Source of the DNA: DASUXA01 sp036378155
Lineage (GTDB): Bacteria; Actinomycetota; Actinomycetes; Mycobacteriales; Micromonosporaceae
DNA length: 64,000 nt
Assembly: GCA_036378155.1 (NCBI GenBank)
Contig: DASUXA010000082.1
Span: forward strand, 13,231-77,230
Direction of reading: 5' to 3'
Position numbers and translations under genes: made by a program
In this document: one piece after another, positions 14,736-22,875 of the stretch
Layout of the letters: each line of letters starts with the position of its first letter
Numbering within the stretch: position 1 is the stretch's first letter
Notes under the pieces: generated by a model
The model's database searches: none
The model's input: the letters and a program-made list of their open reading frames with translations, nothing else
What the model was told of the DNA's origin: nothing

Positions 14736-15296
14736 CTACCGGGGCGGGCGCACCGTGTAGGTGAGCGTGGCGAACGGGCCGGAGCGGGCCACCGATGCCA
14801 GGCTCAGCCGTGACGACGTCAACCGCCGCGGCAGCAGCGGCGCGCCGGCGCCCAACGTCGCCGGCGCGACCGTCAGGATGATCTCGTCGAGCAGCCCGTG
14901 GTCGGCGAACGAACCGACCAGCTCCCCGCCGCCGACCAGCCAAATGTCGCGGCCGCCGGCGGCGGCGGCCATCTGCCGGTGGACCGGCCGCACATCGCCG
15001 GCGACGAACGTGACCGGCGCCTGCGGGATCGACGGCAGGTCGCGGTGGGTGAACACCCAGCACGGGGTGTCGCCGTACCAGCCGCGCCACCTGTCGGGCT
15101 GTTCGACGAGCTTCTCGTTGGCGAGGATCCACTCGTAGGTGGCCGCGCCCATGGCGAACGCGCCGATGCCGGCGAAGAACTCGGCGAACTGCGTGTCGCC
15201 GGGCTGCTCCACCTCGAACAGCCAGTCCAGCGAGTGCCGCTGGTCGGCGATGTACCCGTCGATGCTGGTCGCGGTGTAGTACGTGGTGGTGGTCAC
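14736..15296 (-). CDS. Dihydrofolate-reductase-like (RibD C-terminal family) protein
   Basis: 186 residues from GTG 15296, chosen because AGGGTGAG lies about 5 nt upstream; the frame extends 15 codons further with no site. YYTATSIDGYIADQRHSLDWLF at the N-terminus, GAFAMGAATYEWIL in the middle and RDIWLVGGGELVGSFADHGLLDEIILTVAP near the end are the standard NADPH-binding motifs of the RibD_C/DHFR-like family. These proteins reduce unknown pterin- or pyrimidine-type substrates. It is not the housekeeping folA. No operon partner is evident: the methyltransferase upstream ends 59 nt before this start. Confidence 0.85.
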   Translation of the reverse strand: MTTTTYYTATSIDGYIADQRHSLDWLFEVEQPGDTQFAEFFAGIGAFAMGAATYEWILANEKLVEQPDRWRGWYGDTPCWVFTHRDLPSIPQAPVTFVAGDVRPVHRQMAAAAGGRDIWLVGGGELVGSFADHGLLDEIILTVAPATLGAGAPLLPRRLTSSRLSLASVARSGPFATLTYTVRPPR

Positions 15297-15354
15297 CGGC
15301 TCACCCTGGCACCGCCCACCGACAGAAATCGGCGGCGTCACGATCCGCCTGGCG

Positions 15355-16074
15355 TCACAACCGCACCGCCGCGATCCACAGGTGCAGCGGTACCCGCAGC
15401 GCCGTCCCGTCGCGGCGCACCGCCACCGGTTCCCGCAGCGCCTCGATCAGCAGACCGGCGTCCTCCAGCGCCCCGGTGTACGCCTGCAGCGGACGTTCCC
15501 AGCCGTGGAACACCATCCGCATCCCGTCCTGCTCCACCTCCTCGCGGAAGCGGCGCGGCACGAAGTAGTCCCGCTCGAACACCTGGCCCTCGCCCGGTGC
15601 GTCGCCCGGGAACGACCCGACGTTGGTCACCGGATGGGTGACCGCCAGCACCAGCCGCCCGCCGGCCGACAGCACCCGTCCCGCCTGGCGCACCGACCCC
15701 GGCAGGTCGTCCACGTCCATCAACGTGTTGTACGCCACGACCAGGTCGAACGCGCCGTCGTCGAACGGCAGGTCGGCGGCGTCGGCCAGCAGGTACGTGC
15801 CGGTCGGGTCGGCGTCGCGGGCCGCGGCCAGCAGCGTCGGCGACGCATCCACCCCGGTCACGGTGTGACCCCGACCGGCCAGGTCCCGCGCCACCCGACC
15901 CTCGCCGCAACCCAGGTCCAAAGTGGCCCGACCCGGTGGCGGTACCAGATGGAAGAACGCGTCGCGGTACCGCCAGTACGAATCGAAACCGGGCCGGCGC
16001 GCCCACCCGATCCAGTTGTGTGCCTGCTGCTCCCAGTCCCATCCGGTATCCGTCAATGCCTGCTCCATCGCCAT
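15355..16074 (-). CDS. Class I SAM-dependent methyltransferase
   Basis: 239 residues. The SAM site is clear: ATLDLGCGEGRVARDLAGRGHTVTGVDASP (motif I with acidic end of strand 2), DAADLPFDDGAFDLVVAYNTLMDVDDLP (motifs II-III) and GRVLSAGGRLVLAVTHP (motif for strand 5). The N-terminal WDWEQQAHNWIGWARRPGFDSYW is found in the small-molecule methyltransferases of actinobacteria. The acceptor is unknown. ATG 16074 follows GAAGGGG by 3-4 nt; ATG 16068, two codons later, is an alternative with about 9-nt spacing. It is divergent from the ADP-ribosylglycohydrolase remnant. Confidence 0.9.
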   Translation of the reverse strand: MAMEQALTDTGWDWEQQAHNWIGWARRPGFDSYWRYRDAFFHLVPPPGRATLDLGCGEGRVARDLAGRGHTVTGVDASPTLLAAARDADPTGTYLLADAADLPFDDGAFDLVVAYNTLMDVDDLPGSVRQAGRVLSAGGRLVLAVTHPVTNVGSFPGDAPGEGQVFERDYFVPRRFREEVEQDGMRMVFHGWERPLQAYTGALEDAGLLIEALREPVAVRRDGTALRVPLHLWIAAVRL

Positions 16075-16266
16075 GCGCCCCTTCCCCGGTGGAGCGGTCA
16101 GTGAAGCACAGCCGTTCGACCGGCACAGGCAACCGGGTGTCGGCGGCGCCGCACCGCCGCGCACATAGACTGGGGCCGGTGACGTACCGCGTCATGTCAC
16201 CGCCGGCGGCTACCATCGCCGCGCTCACCCGACATCGGGTGCGCCTCGCGAGCGGGGGGAGTGACG

Positions 16267-16814
16267 GTGGCGTCGCTGAACGACCGGCAGACCGATCGGG
16301 TCGCCGGGGTCCTGCTGACCGCCGCGTGCGGCGACGCCCTCGGCGTGCCGTACGAGTTCCAACCCGCGCTCGACGCCGACCAGCAACCCGAGATACGCGG
16401 CGGCGGGCTCGGCCCGTACGCGCCCGGCGAGTACAGCGACGACACCCAGATGACGGTGTGCGTGGCGCGGGTGTCGGCGACCGGGGCGGACCTGCGCGGC
16501 GACGACGCCCTCGACGAGGTCGCGGGCAACTTCCTGGCGTGGCACGCCGACGGTGCCAGCGACATCGGGGTCCAGACCCGGCGGGTACTGGCCGCGGCCG
16601 CGTCCCGCCCCGGCACGCGACCCGCCACGGCGATGCGCCACGCAGCAGCCGACCTGCACCGCGCCACCGGACGCAGCGCCGGCAACGGATCGCTGATGCG
16701 CACCGCCCCGGTGGCGCTGGCATACCTGCGCCGGGGCTACACGCCGACGACCTGGTGCGGTTGGCGGTGCGTACCGCCGGCGGCGGCGACCGGGCAGGCG
16801 ACACCGACCCGTAG
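16267..16814 (+). pseudogene. Truncated and frameshifted ADP-ribosylglycohydrolase
   Basis: The first ~165 residues match the DraG/ADP-ribosylglycohydrolase family: RVAGVLLTAACGDALGVPYEF, YSDDTQMTVCVARV (first binuclear-metal motif, DDTQM) and GNGSLMRTAPVALAYL (substrate loop). Near 16745 the frame degenerates to CGWRCVPP, while the +1 frame continues as ADDLVRLAVRTA and stops at 16814. The C-terminal half, with the second metal motif (D-x-D-T), is missing, and an oppositely oriented regulator begins 3 nt on. GTG 16267 has GGGGGGA 6 nt upstream. It is probably inactive. Confidence 0.8.
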
Positions 16815-16817
16815 CGG

Positions 16818-17543
16818 TCAGGTCGCGCCGCCGTGCAGCAGCCGCCCGTCGAGCCCGAGGTGGTGGGCGAGCGCATCCCGTCCGCAGTCGGTGACGGCGA
16901 CGGCACGGGTACTGCCGATCCGCCTGATCCAGCCGGCGTCGAACGCGTGGCGGCACAGCGCCGCCCCGACGGTGCCGGCCAAGTGCGGTCGCCGTTGCGT
17001 CCAGTCCACGCAGGACCGCACGAACGGCCGCCGGCCCGCCGGCGCGGTGTCGATGCCGAGCTCGGCGAGCCAGCTGCAGCCGGTCGCCGTCACCGTCAAG
17101 CCGCGGTCCCAGGCGAGCAGGCCTCGCCGGGTCATCGCGTCGGTGATCGCCACACCGAGGACCCCGGCAAGATGGTCGTAGCAGGTGCGTGCCTGCGCCA
17201 ACGCCCGACGCCGGCTGTGCGCCGACAGGGTGCGCACCGGCGCGGGCCGATGCCCGGCCGCCGCCGCGACCGATTCGACGGTCGCCGCCACATCCCCGTC
17301 CGCCAGCCGCAGGTACCGGTGCCTGCCTTGCCGCTGCGCGGCCAGCAGCCCCCCGTCGACCAGCAGATCGACGTGTTCGCTGGCGGTCGAGACGGCGACG
17401 CCGCTGTGCCGGGCCAGTTCGGTCACCGTCCAGGCACGCCCGTCCAGCAGCGCCAGCACGATCGCGGCGCGGGTACGGTCGGCCAGCAACGCGGCCCACG
17501 AGGCGAGGGCGGCGCTGCCGCCGTACGGGTCGGCATCCGGCAT
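16818..17543 (-). CDS. ArsR-like winged-helix transcriptional regulator
   Basis: 241 residues. The N-terminal 95 are an ArsR-type winged helix: LASWAALLADRTRAAIVLALLDGRAWTVTELARHSGVAVSTASEHVDLLVDGGLL, with wing AQRQGRHRYLRLADGDVA. The C-terminal ~140 residues (ARTCYDHLAGVLGVAITDAM and SCVDWTQRRPHLAGTVGAAL) are a conserved extension found in many actinobacterial ArsR-like proteins. There is no obvious cysteine pair for metal sensing. ATG 17543 is preferred; the frame extends 12 codons further without a site. It is divergent from the flavin-reductase gene, only 65 nt between starts, so it is the likely regulator of that gene. Confidence 0.85.
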   Translation of the reverse strand: MPDADPYGGSAALASWAALLADRTRAAIVLALLDGRAWTVTELARHSGVAVSTASEHVDLLVDGGLLAAQRQGRHRYLRLADGDVAATVESVAAAAGHRPAPVRTLSAHSRRRALAQARTCYDHLAGVLGVAITDAMTRRGLLAWDRGLTVTATGCSWLAELGIDTAPAGRRPFVRSCVDWTQRRPHLAGTVGAALCRHAFDAGWIRRIGSTRAVAVTDCGRDALAHHLGLDGRLLHGGAT

Positions 17544-17595
17544 ACCCGCATCATGTCCCAGCGACGCTTCGGCGCCCACCGAACCGTGCGCCGCC

Positions 17596-17601
17596 TAGCG
17601 T
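17596..17601 (+). promoter_or_regulatory. -10 hexamer TAGCGT of the flavin-reductase gene (leaderless)
   Basis: TAGCGT lies 7 nt before ATG 17609; no ribosome-binding site intervenes. Confidence 0.6.
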
Positions 17602-17608
17602 CGCCGTC

Positions 17609-18301
17609 ATGAGCAGCCCGCACACGATCGACACGGCCCGCCACGTCACGATCAGCCCGAAGATCCTGTACTTCGGCACCCCGGTGGTGCTGTTGAGCAC
17701 GGAGAACGACGACGGCGGCGCGAACCTCGCCCCGATGTCGTCGGCGTGGGCGCTCGGCCACGTCGTCGTCCTCGGACTCGGCGCCGACGGACACACCTCG
17801 TACAACCTGGCCCGCCGCGGCGACCTGGTGATCAACCTGCCGACGGCGGACCAGTGGCAGGCGGTGGAACGACTGGCGCCGCTGACCGGGCGGTACCCGG
17901 TGCCGCAGCACAAGCCGACGCACCGGTTCGAGCCGGCGAAGTTCGCCGCCGCCGGGCTCACCCCGCAACCGTCCGATCTGGTCCGCCCGCCCCGGGTAGC
18001 CGAATGCCCGCTGCAGTTGGAGGCCCGCTGCGCCGCCATCCGTACCGACGCCGGCGGCGACTTCGTCATCGTCGAGGCGCAGGTGCTCGCCGTGCACGCC
18101 GATCCCCGGATCGTGGTACCCGGCACCGCGCACATCGACCCGGCGGCGTGGCATCCGCTGATCTACAACTTCCGGCACTACTTCGGGCTGGGCCCCCAGC
18201 TCGGGTACACCTACCGGTCCGACACGCCACGCGCCGCACGCGCCCCCCGCGGGTGCGCGCCGGATCCCGGCGAGGCGGGTCGTACCAGGCCGGACTGGTA
18301 G
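17609..18301 (+). CDS. Flavin reductase-like (FMN-binding split-barrel) protein
   Basis: 230 residues. It opens ISPKILYFGTPVVLLSTENDDGGANLAPMSSAWALG and continues GHTSYNLARRGDLVINLP, the FMN-binding split-barrel layout of the flavin reductase/FlaRed family. The second half (CPLQLEARCAAIRTDAGGDFVIVEAQVLAVHAD) is the conserved beta core, and LIYNFRHYFGLGPQLGYTYRSDTPRA follows. Such proteins bind FMN and reduce free flavin or serve as partner of a monooxygenase. No monooxygenase is adjacent. The C-terminal 20 residues are low-complexity. The divergent ArsR-like regulator probably controls it. Confidence 0.85.
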   Translation: MSSPHTIDTARHVTISPKILYFGTPVVLLSTENDDGGANLAPMSSAWALGHVVVLGLGADGHTSYNLARRGDLVINLPTADQWQAVERLAPLTGRYPVPQHKPTHRFEPAKFAAAGLTPQPSDLVRPPRVAECPLQLEARCAAIRTDAGGDFVIVEAQVLAVHADPRIVVPGTAHIDPAAWHPLIYNFRHYFGLGPQLGYTYRSDTPRAARAPRGCAPDPGEAGRTRPDW

Positions 18302-18379
18302 GCGAACACCACCAGTTGAGCCGGTCCCGGGCACGTAACTTCACCATGGCGCAACTCCCGCCTACGCCGCTGGTCGTAG

Positions 18380-19294
18380 TCACCGCTGGTACAGCCACGA
18401 TTCGATGAGGCTCGCCTCGATCGAGTCGCGGCGCAGCCCACCCGAGCCGGCCAGCCACGCACCCAGCTCAGCGCGGGTGAACCAGCGTGCCTCGGCCAGT
18501 TCGTCGCCGTCGACACGCAGCGTGTCGTCGACGGCGACGGCGCGGAAGCCGACCATCAGCCCGGCTGGGAACGGCCACGCCTGCGACGCCTGGTAGCGCA
18601 CCTCACCCAGGCGCACCCCGGCTTCCTCCGCCGCTTCGCGGCGCACCGCGTCCTCCAGGCTTTCACCGATCTCCACGAACCCGGCGAGGGTCGCGTACCG
18701 CCCGGGCGCCGCGCCCCGGTGCCGCGCCAGCAGACACCGCTCGGGTGTGCCCGGCGCCTCCACCAGCATGATCACGGCCGGTTCGATGCGGGGGAACAGC
18801 AGGTGACCACAGTCGTCGTTGGGGCACTGCCGCTGGTGACCGCCGTGGGTGGGGCGGGTCGCGGCGCCGCAACGACCACAGAACCGGTGGTGACGGGACC
18901 AGTGCAGGATGCCGCGCGCATAGGCGAGCACCGCCGCTTCGTCGGCGGGCAGCGTGCCGGCCAGGGCACGCACGTCCAGCACCGCGCTCGCGCCGGCGAC
19001 CGCGACCGCGTCGGATTCGCTGAGGTCGGACAGGTCGACCGCGAACACCGCCTGTTCACCGTCCACACCGAGGAACACCGGCGGGCCGGCGGCGTCCAGC
19101 AGCGCCGCCCGGCCGCCCGGGGTCGCCACGGGCCGGGGCGGGTCGCCCGCCACCAGGCACCGGTCCCGCCACATCGGCACCAGCCGCGCGGTGGTCAACC
19201 GGTCGGCGACCCACCCCGGGTCGCCGCGGCGGGCGCTGGCCCGGTCCAGCCACGCCCCGCAGTACGGCAGCGGCTCACTGACCTGAACGTCCAC
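18380..19294 (-). CDS. nudC: NAD(+) diphosphatase NudC
   Basis: 304 residues. There is an N-terminal regulatory domain, then a zinc ribbon HRFCGRCGAATRPTHGGHQRQCPNDDCGHLLFPR (four cysteines). The NUDIX box follows, GFVEIGESLEDAVRREAAEEAGVRLGEV, and then the NudC-specific SQAWPFPAGLM, a match to the SQPWPFPxS motif. The enzyme hydrolyses NADH/NAD to NMN plus AMP and removes NAD caps from RNA. GTG 19294 is chosen because GAGGGGG lies 6 nt upstream; in-frame ATGs further out (19312, 19327) would put that site inside the gene. It is transcribed alone. Confidence 0.9.
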   Translation of the reverse strand: MDVQVSEPLPYCGAWLDRASARRGDPGWVADRLTTARLVPMWRDRCLVAGDPPRPVATPGGRAALLDAAGPPVFLGVDGEQAVFAVDLSDLSESDAVAVAGASAVLDVRALAGTLPADEAAVLAYARGILHWSRHHRFCGRCGAATRPTHGGHQRQCPNDDCGHLLFPRIEPAVIMLVEAPGTPERCLLARHRGAAPGRYATLAGFVEIGESLEDAVRREAAEEAGVRLGEVRYQASQAWPFPAGLMVGFRAVAVDDTLRVDGDELAEARWFTRAELGAWLAGSGGLRRDSIEASLIESWLYQR

Positions 19295-19414
19295 GCTGAT
19301 CCCCCTCGGCATGTCGACGCGGCGCAACCGACCCTATGCGCTCGCACCGACATCGCCACGACACCCGCCCGGCGACACCACACGACCGGGCCGGGCGGTG
19401 TCGGTACCGGGTTC

Positions 19415-19420
19415 TAGCAT
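19415..19420 (+). promoter_or_regulatory. -10 hexamer TAGCAT of the zinc-finger coiled-coil gene (leaderless)
   Basis: TAGCAT lies 8 nt before ATG 19429; no ribosome-binding site is seen. Confidence 0.55.
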
Positions 19421-19428
19421 CGGTGGCC

Positions 19429-20529
19429 ATGGCCTCCCCCGAGCGAACCAGCAGCCCCGACGAGGTCGACACCCGGCCGTGTGTCTACTGTGGGCGACCC
19501 GTGCCGCAGCGCGGCGGGGCGGGTCGTCCGTTCCGGTACTGTCGCGACAACGACGGCGCCTGCCAGCGCAACGCCCGCAACGGTCGGATGCGGGAACGCA
19601 ACGCCCCCGGCCTGGCCGGACAGGTCGCCCGCACCTGGGAGATGGTCGACCGGCTGGAACAGTTGGCCACCACACTGGGCGACGCGTTGCAGGCGGAACT
19701 GAGCCCCGCCGGCGTGGAGCGGCAGATCGCCGCGGTGCGGGCCGAGGCGGCCGGGCACGTCGCCGCCGCCCAGGAGGAACGCGACGCCGCCCGCGCCGAA
19801 GCCCGCGCCGCGCACGCCGAAGCGGCAGCGGCCCGCGACCAGGCGCAGACCGCCGCCGTCGACGCCGAACAGGCCCGGCGTGCGGCGCACGACGCCGCCG
19901 AGCGGGCGCGGCGGGCCGAAGCCGAACGTGACGCCGCCCACCAGTCACGCGACGTCGCCGTCGGTGAACGCGACCAGGCCCGGCAGGAAGCGGCCCGGCA
20001 GGCGGCGCTGTGCGCCGCCGCCGAACGCGACCGGGACGCCGCCCGCGCCGAGGTCGACGCCGCCGCCGACCAGGTGGCGAGGCTACGCGCCGAACTGGCC
20101 ACCGTGACCCGGGAACGCGACCTGCTCCGCGACCGGGCCGAGGCCGCCGAACAGGCGGCGTCGGTGTCCGCCCAAGCCGCCCAGCAGGCCCGCGCCGACG
20201 CCGACGCGGCCCGCCACGCTGCCCGCGTCGCCGACCAGGCGGCCACCACCGCCCACCGTGAACGCGACCGGGCCGAGTGGGAACGTGACGCCGCCGCCAC
20301 CCGGGCCCGCGACGCCGACACCGAACGCGACCGGGCACGGGCGGACGCCGCCACGGCCCGCACCGAAGCGAGCCGCCTGGCCGCGGACCTCACGGAGACC
20401 ACCATGCGGCTGCGCACCACCGAAGTGGAACGCGACGCCCTGCGCGAACAGGTGACGCGGCTCAGCGAACAGGTCGCGACCCTCGGCGCGGCGCTCGCCA
20501 CCCACACCACAACCCCTACTGCCGGGTAA
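19429..20529 (+). CDS. Zinc-ribbon plus long coiled-coil protein, unknown function
   Basis: 366 residues. Residues 18-45 carry C18xxC21 and C38x6C45 (CVYCGRPVP ... FRYCRDNDGAC), a small zinc-binding module followed by the basic NARNGRMRERNAPG. From ~60 to the end the protein is almost pure Ala/Arg/Glu/Asp heptads (EERDAARAEARAAHAEAAA and so on), a coiled coil of about 290 residues. There is no membrane segment or enzyme motif. The arrangement suggests a DNA- or protein-binding head on a long rod, as in KfrA-like or scaffolding proteins, but I do not recognise a characterised homologue. The next gene starts 22 nt after its stop. Confidence 0.8.
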   Translation: MASPERTSSPDEVDTRPCVYCGRPVPQRGGAGRPFRYCRDNDGACQRNARNGRMRERNAPGLAGQVARTWEMVDRLEQLATTLGDALQAELSPAGVERQIAAVRAEAAGHVAAAQEERDAARAEARAAHAEAAAARDQAQTAAVDAEQARRAAHDAAERARRAEAERDAAHQSRDVAVGERDQARQEAARQAALCAAAERDRDAARAEVDAAADQVARLRAELATVTRERDLLRDRAEAAEQAASVSAQAAQQARADADAARHAARVADQAATTAHRERDRAEWERDAAATRARDADTERDRARADAATARTEASRLAADLTETTMRLRTTEVERDALREQVTRLSEQVATLGAALATHTTTPTAG

Positions 20530-20551
20530 CCGGGGCTGGCAGACTACGACC

Positions 20552-22282
20552 ATGCGCCGCTTCGTCCAGTCCGTGCCCGCCCCCGGCGACCCGTACCGCG
20601 ACGACCCGCTGCTGCGCTCCTGGCTGGACCGCCTGCTGGCAGACGACGGGCACGGCGCGGCAGCCGACCGGTTGACGGCGCTGTCCACCCGGGTCCGCGA
20701 CGAGTTGCGCGACGCCCACCACGACGCCGAGAACCATCCACCGGTACTGCACCGGTACGGCCCGTGGGGCGAGCGGATCGACCGGATCGACACGTCACCC
20801 GGCTGGCGGCGGCAAGCCCGCGCCGCCGTCGAACACGCCCTGGTCGCCCTGCCGTACCAGGACCAGGCCCGCCGCCGGTGGGGTGCCGCAGCCCGCGTCG
20901 TCCAGCACGCGCTGCTGCACCTGTACGGGCCGGAATCAGCCACCTACTCCTGCCCGGTCGCGATGAGCGACGGCGCCGCCGCGCTGCTCAGCCGCGACGA
21001 CGTCGACCCGGCGGTACGCGACGCGTGGCTGCCCCGCCTGCTGTCCACCGACCCGGACACCGCGGTACACAGCGGGCAGTGGATGACCGAGGCGCAGGGC
21101 GGGTCCGACATCGCCCGGTCCACCACCACCGCCGTCCCCGCCGGGGACGGCAGTTGGCGGTTGACCGGCGAGAAATGGTTCTGCTCGGCAGCCGACGCGC
21201 CGATCGCGATCGCGTTGGCCCGCCCCGCCGGCGCACCCGACAACTCCAGCCGAGTCCTCGCCCCGTTCCTGGTGCCGCGCTACGCGCAGGACAGCCCCCT
21301 CGCCGCCCCGCACGCCCGACCCACCGACCCCGCCCCCGGGGTACGCATCCACCGGTTGAAGGACAAGCTCGGCACCCGTGCGCTGCCCACCGCCGAGATC
21401 GGGCTGCGCGACGCGTACGCGCTGCCGGTGGGCGACCCGACAACGCCCGGCCTGGCCCGGATGATGACGCTGGTCGTGGTCACCCGGCTGCACAACGCCG
21501 CCGCCGCGGCCGGCGGGATGCGCCGCGGTCTCACCTACGCCGTCGACTACGCCTCCTGCCGGCAGATCGCCGGTGGGCTGCTGCTGAACGACCCGCTGCA
21601 CCGCGCCACCCTCGCCCAGCTCGCGGTCGACACCGCCGCCGCGTTCCTGCTGGCCGGGCACGCGTTCGCGCTGCTGGGCCGGGTCGAGGTGGACGGCGAC
21701 CCGGACGCCGCAGCCGAACTGCGACTGGTCGCCCCGGTGGCGAAGATCGCCACCGGGCGGTGGGCGGTCACCGCCGCCAGCGAATACGTCGAATGTTTCG
21801 GTGGAGCAGGCTACGTCGAGGACACCGGCGTGCCCCGGCTGCTACGCGACGCCCAGGTGCTGCCGATCTGGGAAGGCACCAGCAACGTGCTGTCCGTCGA
21901 CGTGCTACGTGCGCTGCGCCACGACCCCAAGCAGGCGCACCGGCTGCTGCACCGCCTCGACAACGCCTGCGACACCCTCAGCGGCCTGCACGCCCTGCCC
22001 GGCGCCGTCGACGCCCTCGCCGCCGCCCGCGCCGACCTGGCCGCCACCCTCGTCGACGTCGACGCCGACCCGACCGCGGCGCGGGCCGCAGCCCGCGACC
22101 TGGCGCTACGGCTCGCCGACGCGTTGACCGCCGCGCTGCTGGCCGAACACGCCGCGTGGGCCGCCCCGCGCGGCGACGACACCGCCACGCTGCTGGCCGC
22201 GCTGTGGTCGATCCGCCGGCTGGCGCGCCGCGACATCGCCGCCGTCGCCGCCCGCCACAGCCACACGCTGCTCGCCCGATGA
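20552..22282 (+). CDS. Acyl-CoA dehydrogenase-like flavoprotein, AidB type
   Basis: 576 residues, about 200 longer than ordinary acyl-CoA dehydrogenases because of an N-terminal extension, as in AidB. Core motifs are present: SGQWMTEAQGGSDIARSTT (FAD-binding loop), RLTGEKWFCSAADAPIAI, HRLKDKLGTRALPTAEIGL, ECFGGAGYVEDTGVPRLLRDAQVLPIWEGTSNVLSVDV. The last holds the WEGTSN loop with the catalytic-position Glu. E. coli AidB is induced by alkylating agents and binds DNA through its C-terminus; this protein also ends in an Arg/Ala-rich helical region. CAGACT 6 nt before the ATG may be a leaderless -10. No other alkylation-repair gene is adjacent. Confidence 0.85.
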   Translation: MRRFVQSVPAPGDPYRDDPLLRSWLDRLLADDGHGAAADRLTALSTRVRDELRDAHHDAENHPPVLHRYGPWGERIDRIDTSPGWRRQARAAVEHALVALPYQDQARRRWGAAARVVQHALLHLYGPESATYSCPVAMSDGAAALLSRDDVDPAVRDAWLPRLLSTDPDTAVHSGQWMTEAQGGSDIARSTTTAVPAGDGSWRLTGEKWFCSAADAPIAIALARPAGAPDNSSRVLAPFLVPRYAQDSPLAAPHARPTDPAPGVRIHRLKDKLGTRALPTAEIGLRDAYALPVGDPTTPGLARMMTLVVVTRLHNAAAAAGGMRRGLTYAVDYASCRQIAGGLLLNDPLHRATLAQLAVDTAAAFLLAGHAFALLGRVEVDGDPDAAAELRLVAPVAKIATGRWAVTAASEYVECFGGAGYVEDTGVPRLLRDAQVLPIWEGTSNVLSVDVLRALRHDPKQAHRLLHRLDNACDTLSGLHALPGAVDALAAARADLAATLVDVDADPTAARAAARDLALRLADALTAALLAEHAAWAAPRGDDTATLLAALWSIRRLARRDIAAVAARHSHTLLAR

Positions 22283-22347
22283 GCGCCTGATTGGGCGGGA
22301 GCGGGCCGAGGCGGCTACGCTCATAGGACAGGGCGCCGCCGCCAGCG

Positions 22348-22373
22348 GGAATCGCCTGACCAGCCCTCTCGTT
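22348..22373 (+). promoter_or_regulatory. SigR-type promoter of rbpA
   Basis: GGAAT (22348-22352), exactly 18 nt, then GTT (22371-22373) matches the GGAAT-N18-GTT consensus of the Streptomyces SigR/mycobacterial SigH regulon. The predicted start lies about 35 nt before rbpA. In Streptomyces rbpA is a known SigR target. Confidence 0.75.
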
Positions 22374-22416
22374 ACATCCCGTGGACCGACTCACTACCCG
22401 AAGGGGATAGCCGATC

Positions 22417-22761
22417 ATGGGCGAGCGCATGCTGCGCGGAAGCCGTCTCGGAGCCGTCAGTTACGAATCCGACCGAAACACCGAACTGGCTCCGCGGCAG
22501 ACCCGCGAGTACCTCTGCGCCAAGGGCCACCAGTTCGAGGTCCCGTTCGCTGTCGACGCCGAGGTCCCGATGACCTGGGAATGCAAGTTCGACGGCAGCA
22601 TCGCCCGGCTGGTCGACGGCAGCGAACCGGAGCAGAAGAAGGCCAAGCCGCCGCGCACCCACTGGGACATGCTGCTGGAGCGGCGGTCGATCGCCGAACT
22701 GGACGAGATCCTCGCCGAGCGGCTGGAGGAGATCCGCACCCGACGCGGACGCACCAGCTGA
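22417..22761 (+). CDS. rbpA: RNA polymerase-binding protein RbpA
   Basis: 114 residues, full length. The N-terminus MGERMLRGSRLGAVSYESDRN is the sigma/RNAP-contacting tail. The RbpA core domain (QTREYLCAKGHQFEVPF, VPMTWECKFDGS) carries the two conserved cysteines. The C-terminal KPPRTHWDMLLERRSIAELDEILAERLEEIR is the basic linker plus sigma-interaction domain. RbpA stabilises the open complex with the housekeeping sigma factor in actinobacteria and affects rifampicin sensitivity. AAGGGGA precedes the ATG. A SigR-type promoter upstream and a strong terminator 46 nt downstream make it a single-gene unit. Confidence 0.97.
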   Translation: MGERMLRGSRLGAVSYESDRNTELAPRQTREYLCAKGHQFEVPFAVDAEVPMTWECKFDGSIARLVDGSEPEQKKAKPPRTHWDMLLERRSIAELDEILAERLEEIRTRRGRTS

Positions 22762-22806
22762 CATCCAACTCGAGCCGCGCCGCGCATACGCGGCACCAGC
22801 ACGTCG

Positions 22807-22842
22807 AAGCCGCCCCCGGACAACGTCCGGGGGCGGCTTTCT
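22807..22842 (+). terminator. Intrinsic terminator after rbpA
   Basis: GCCGCCCCCGGAC (22809-22821), loop AAC, GTCCGGGGGCGGC (22824... through 22837), then TTTCT. It is a textbook 13-bp hairpin with a T tract, one of few in the window. Confidence 0.9.
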
Positions 22843-22875
22843 CGTCGACCCTGGTCAGGGGGCGTTGTCGGCGAC

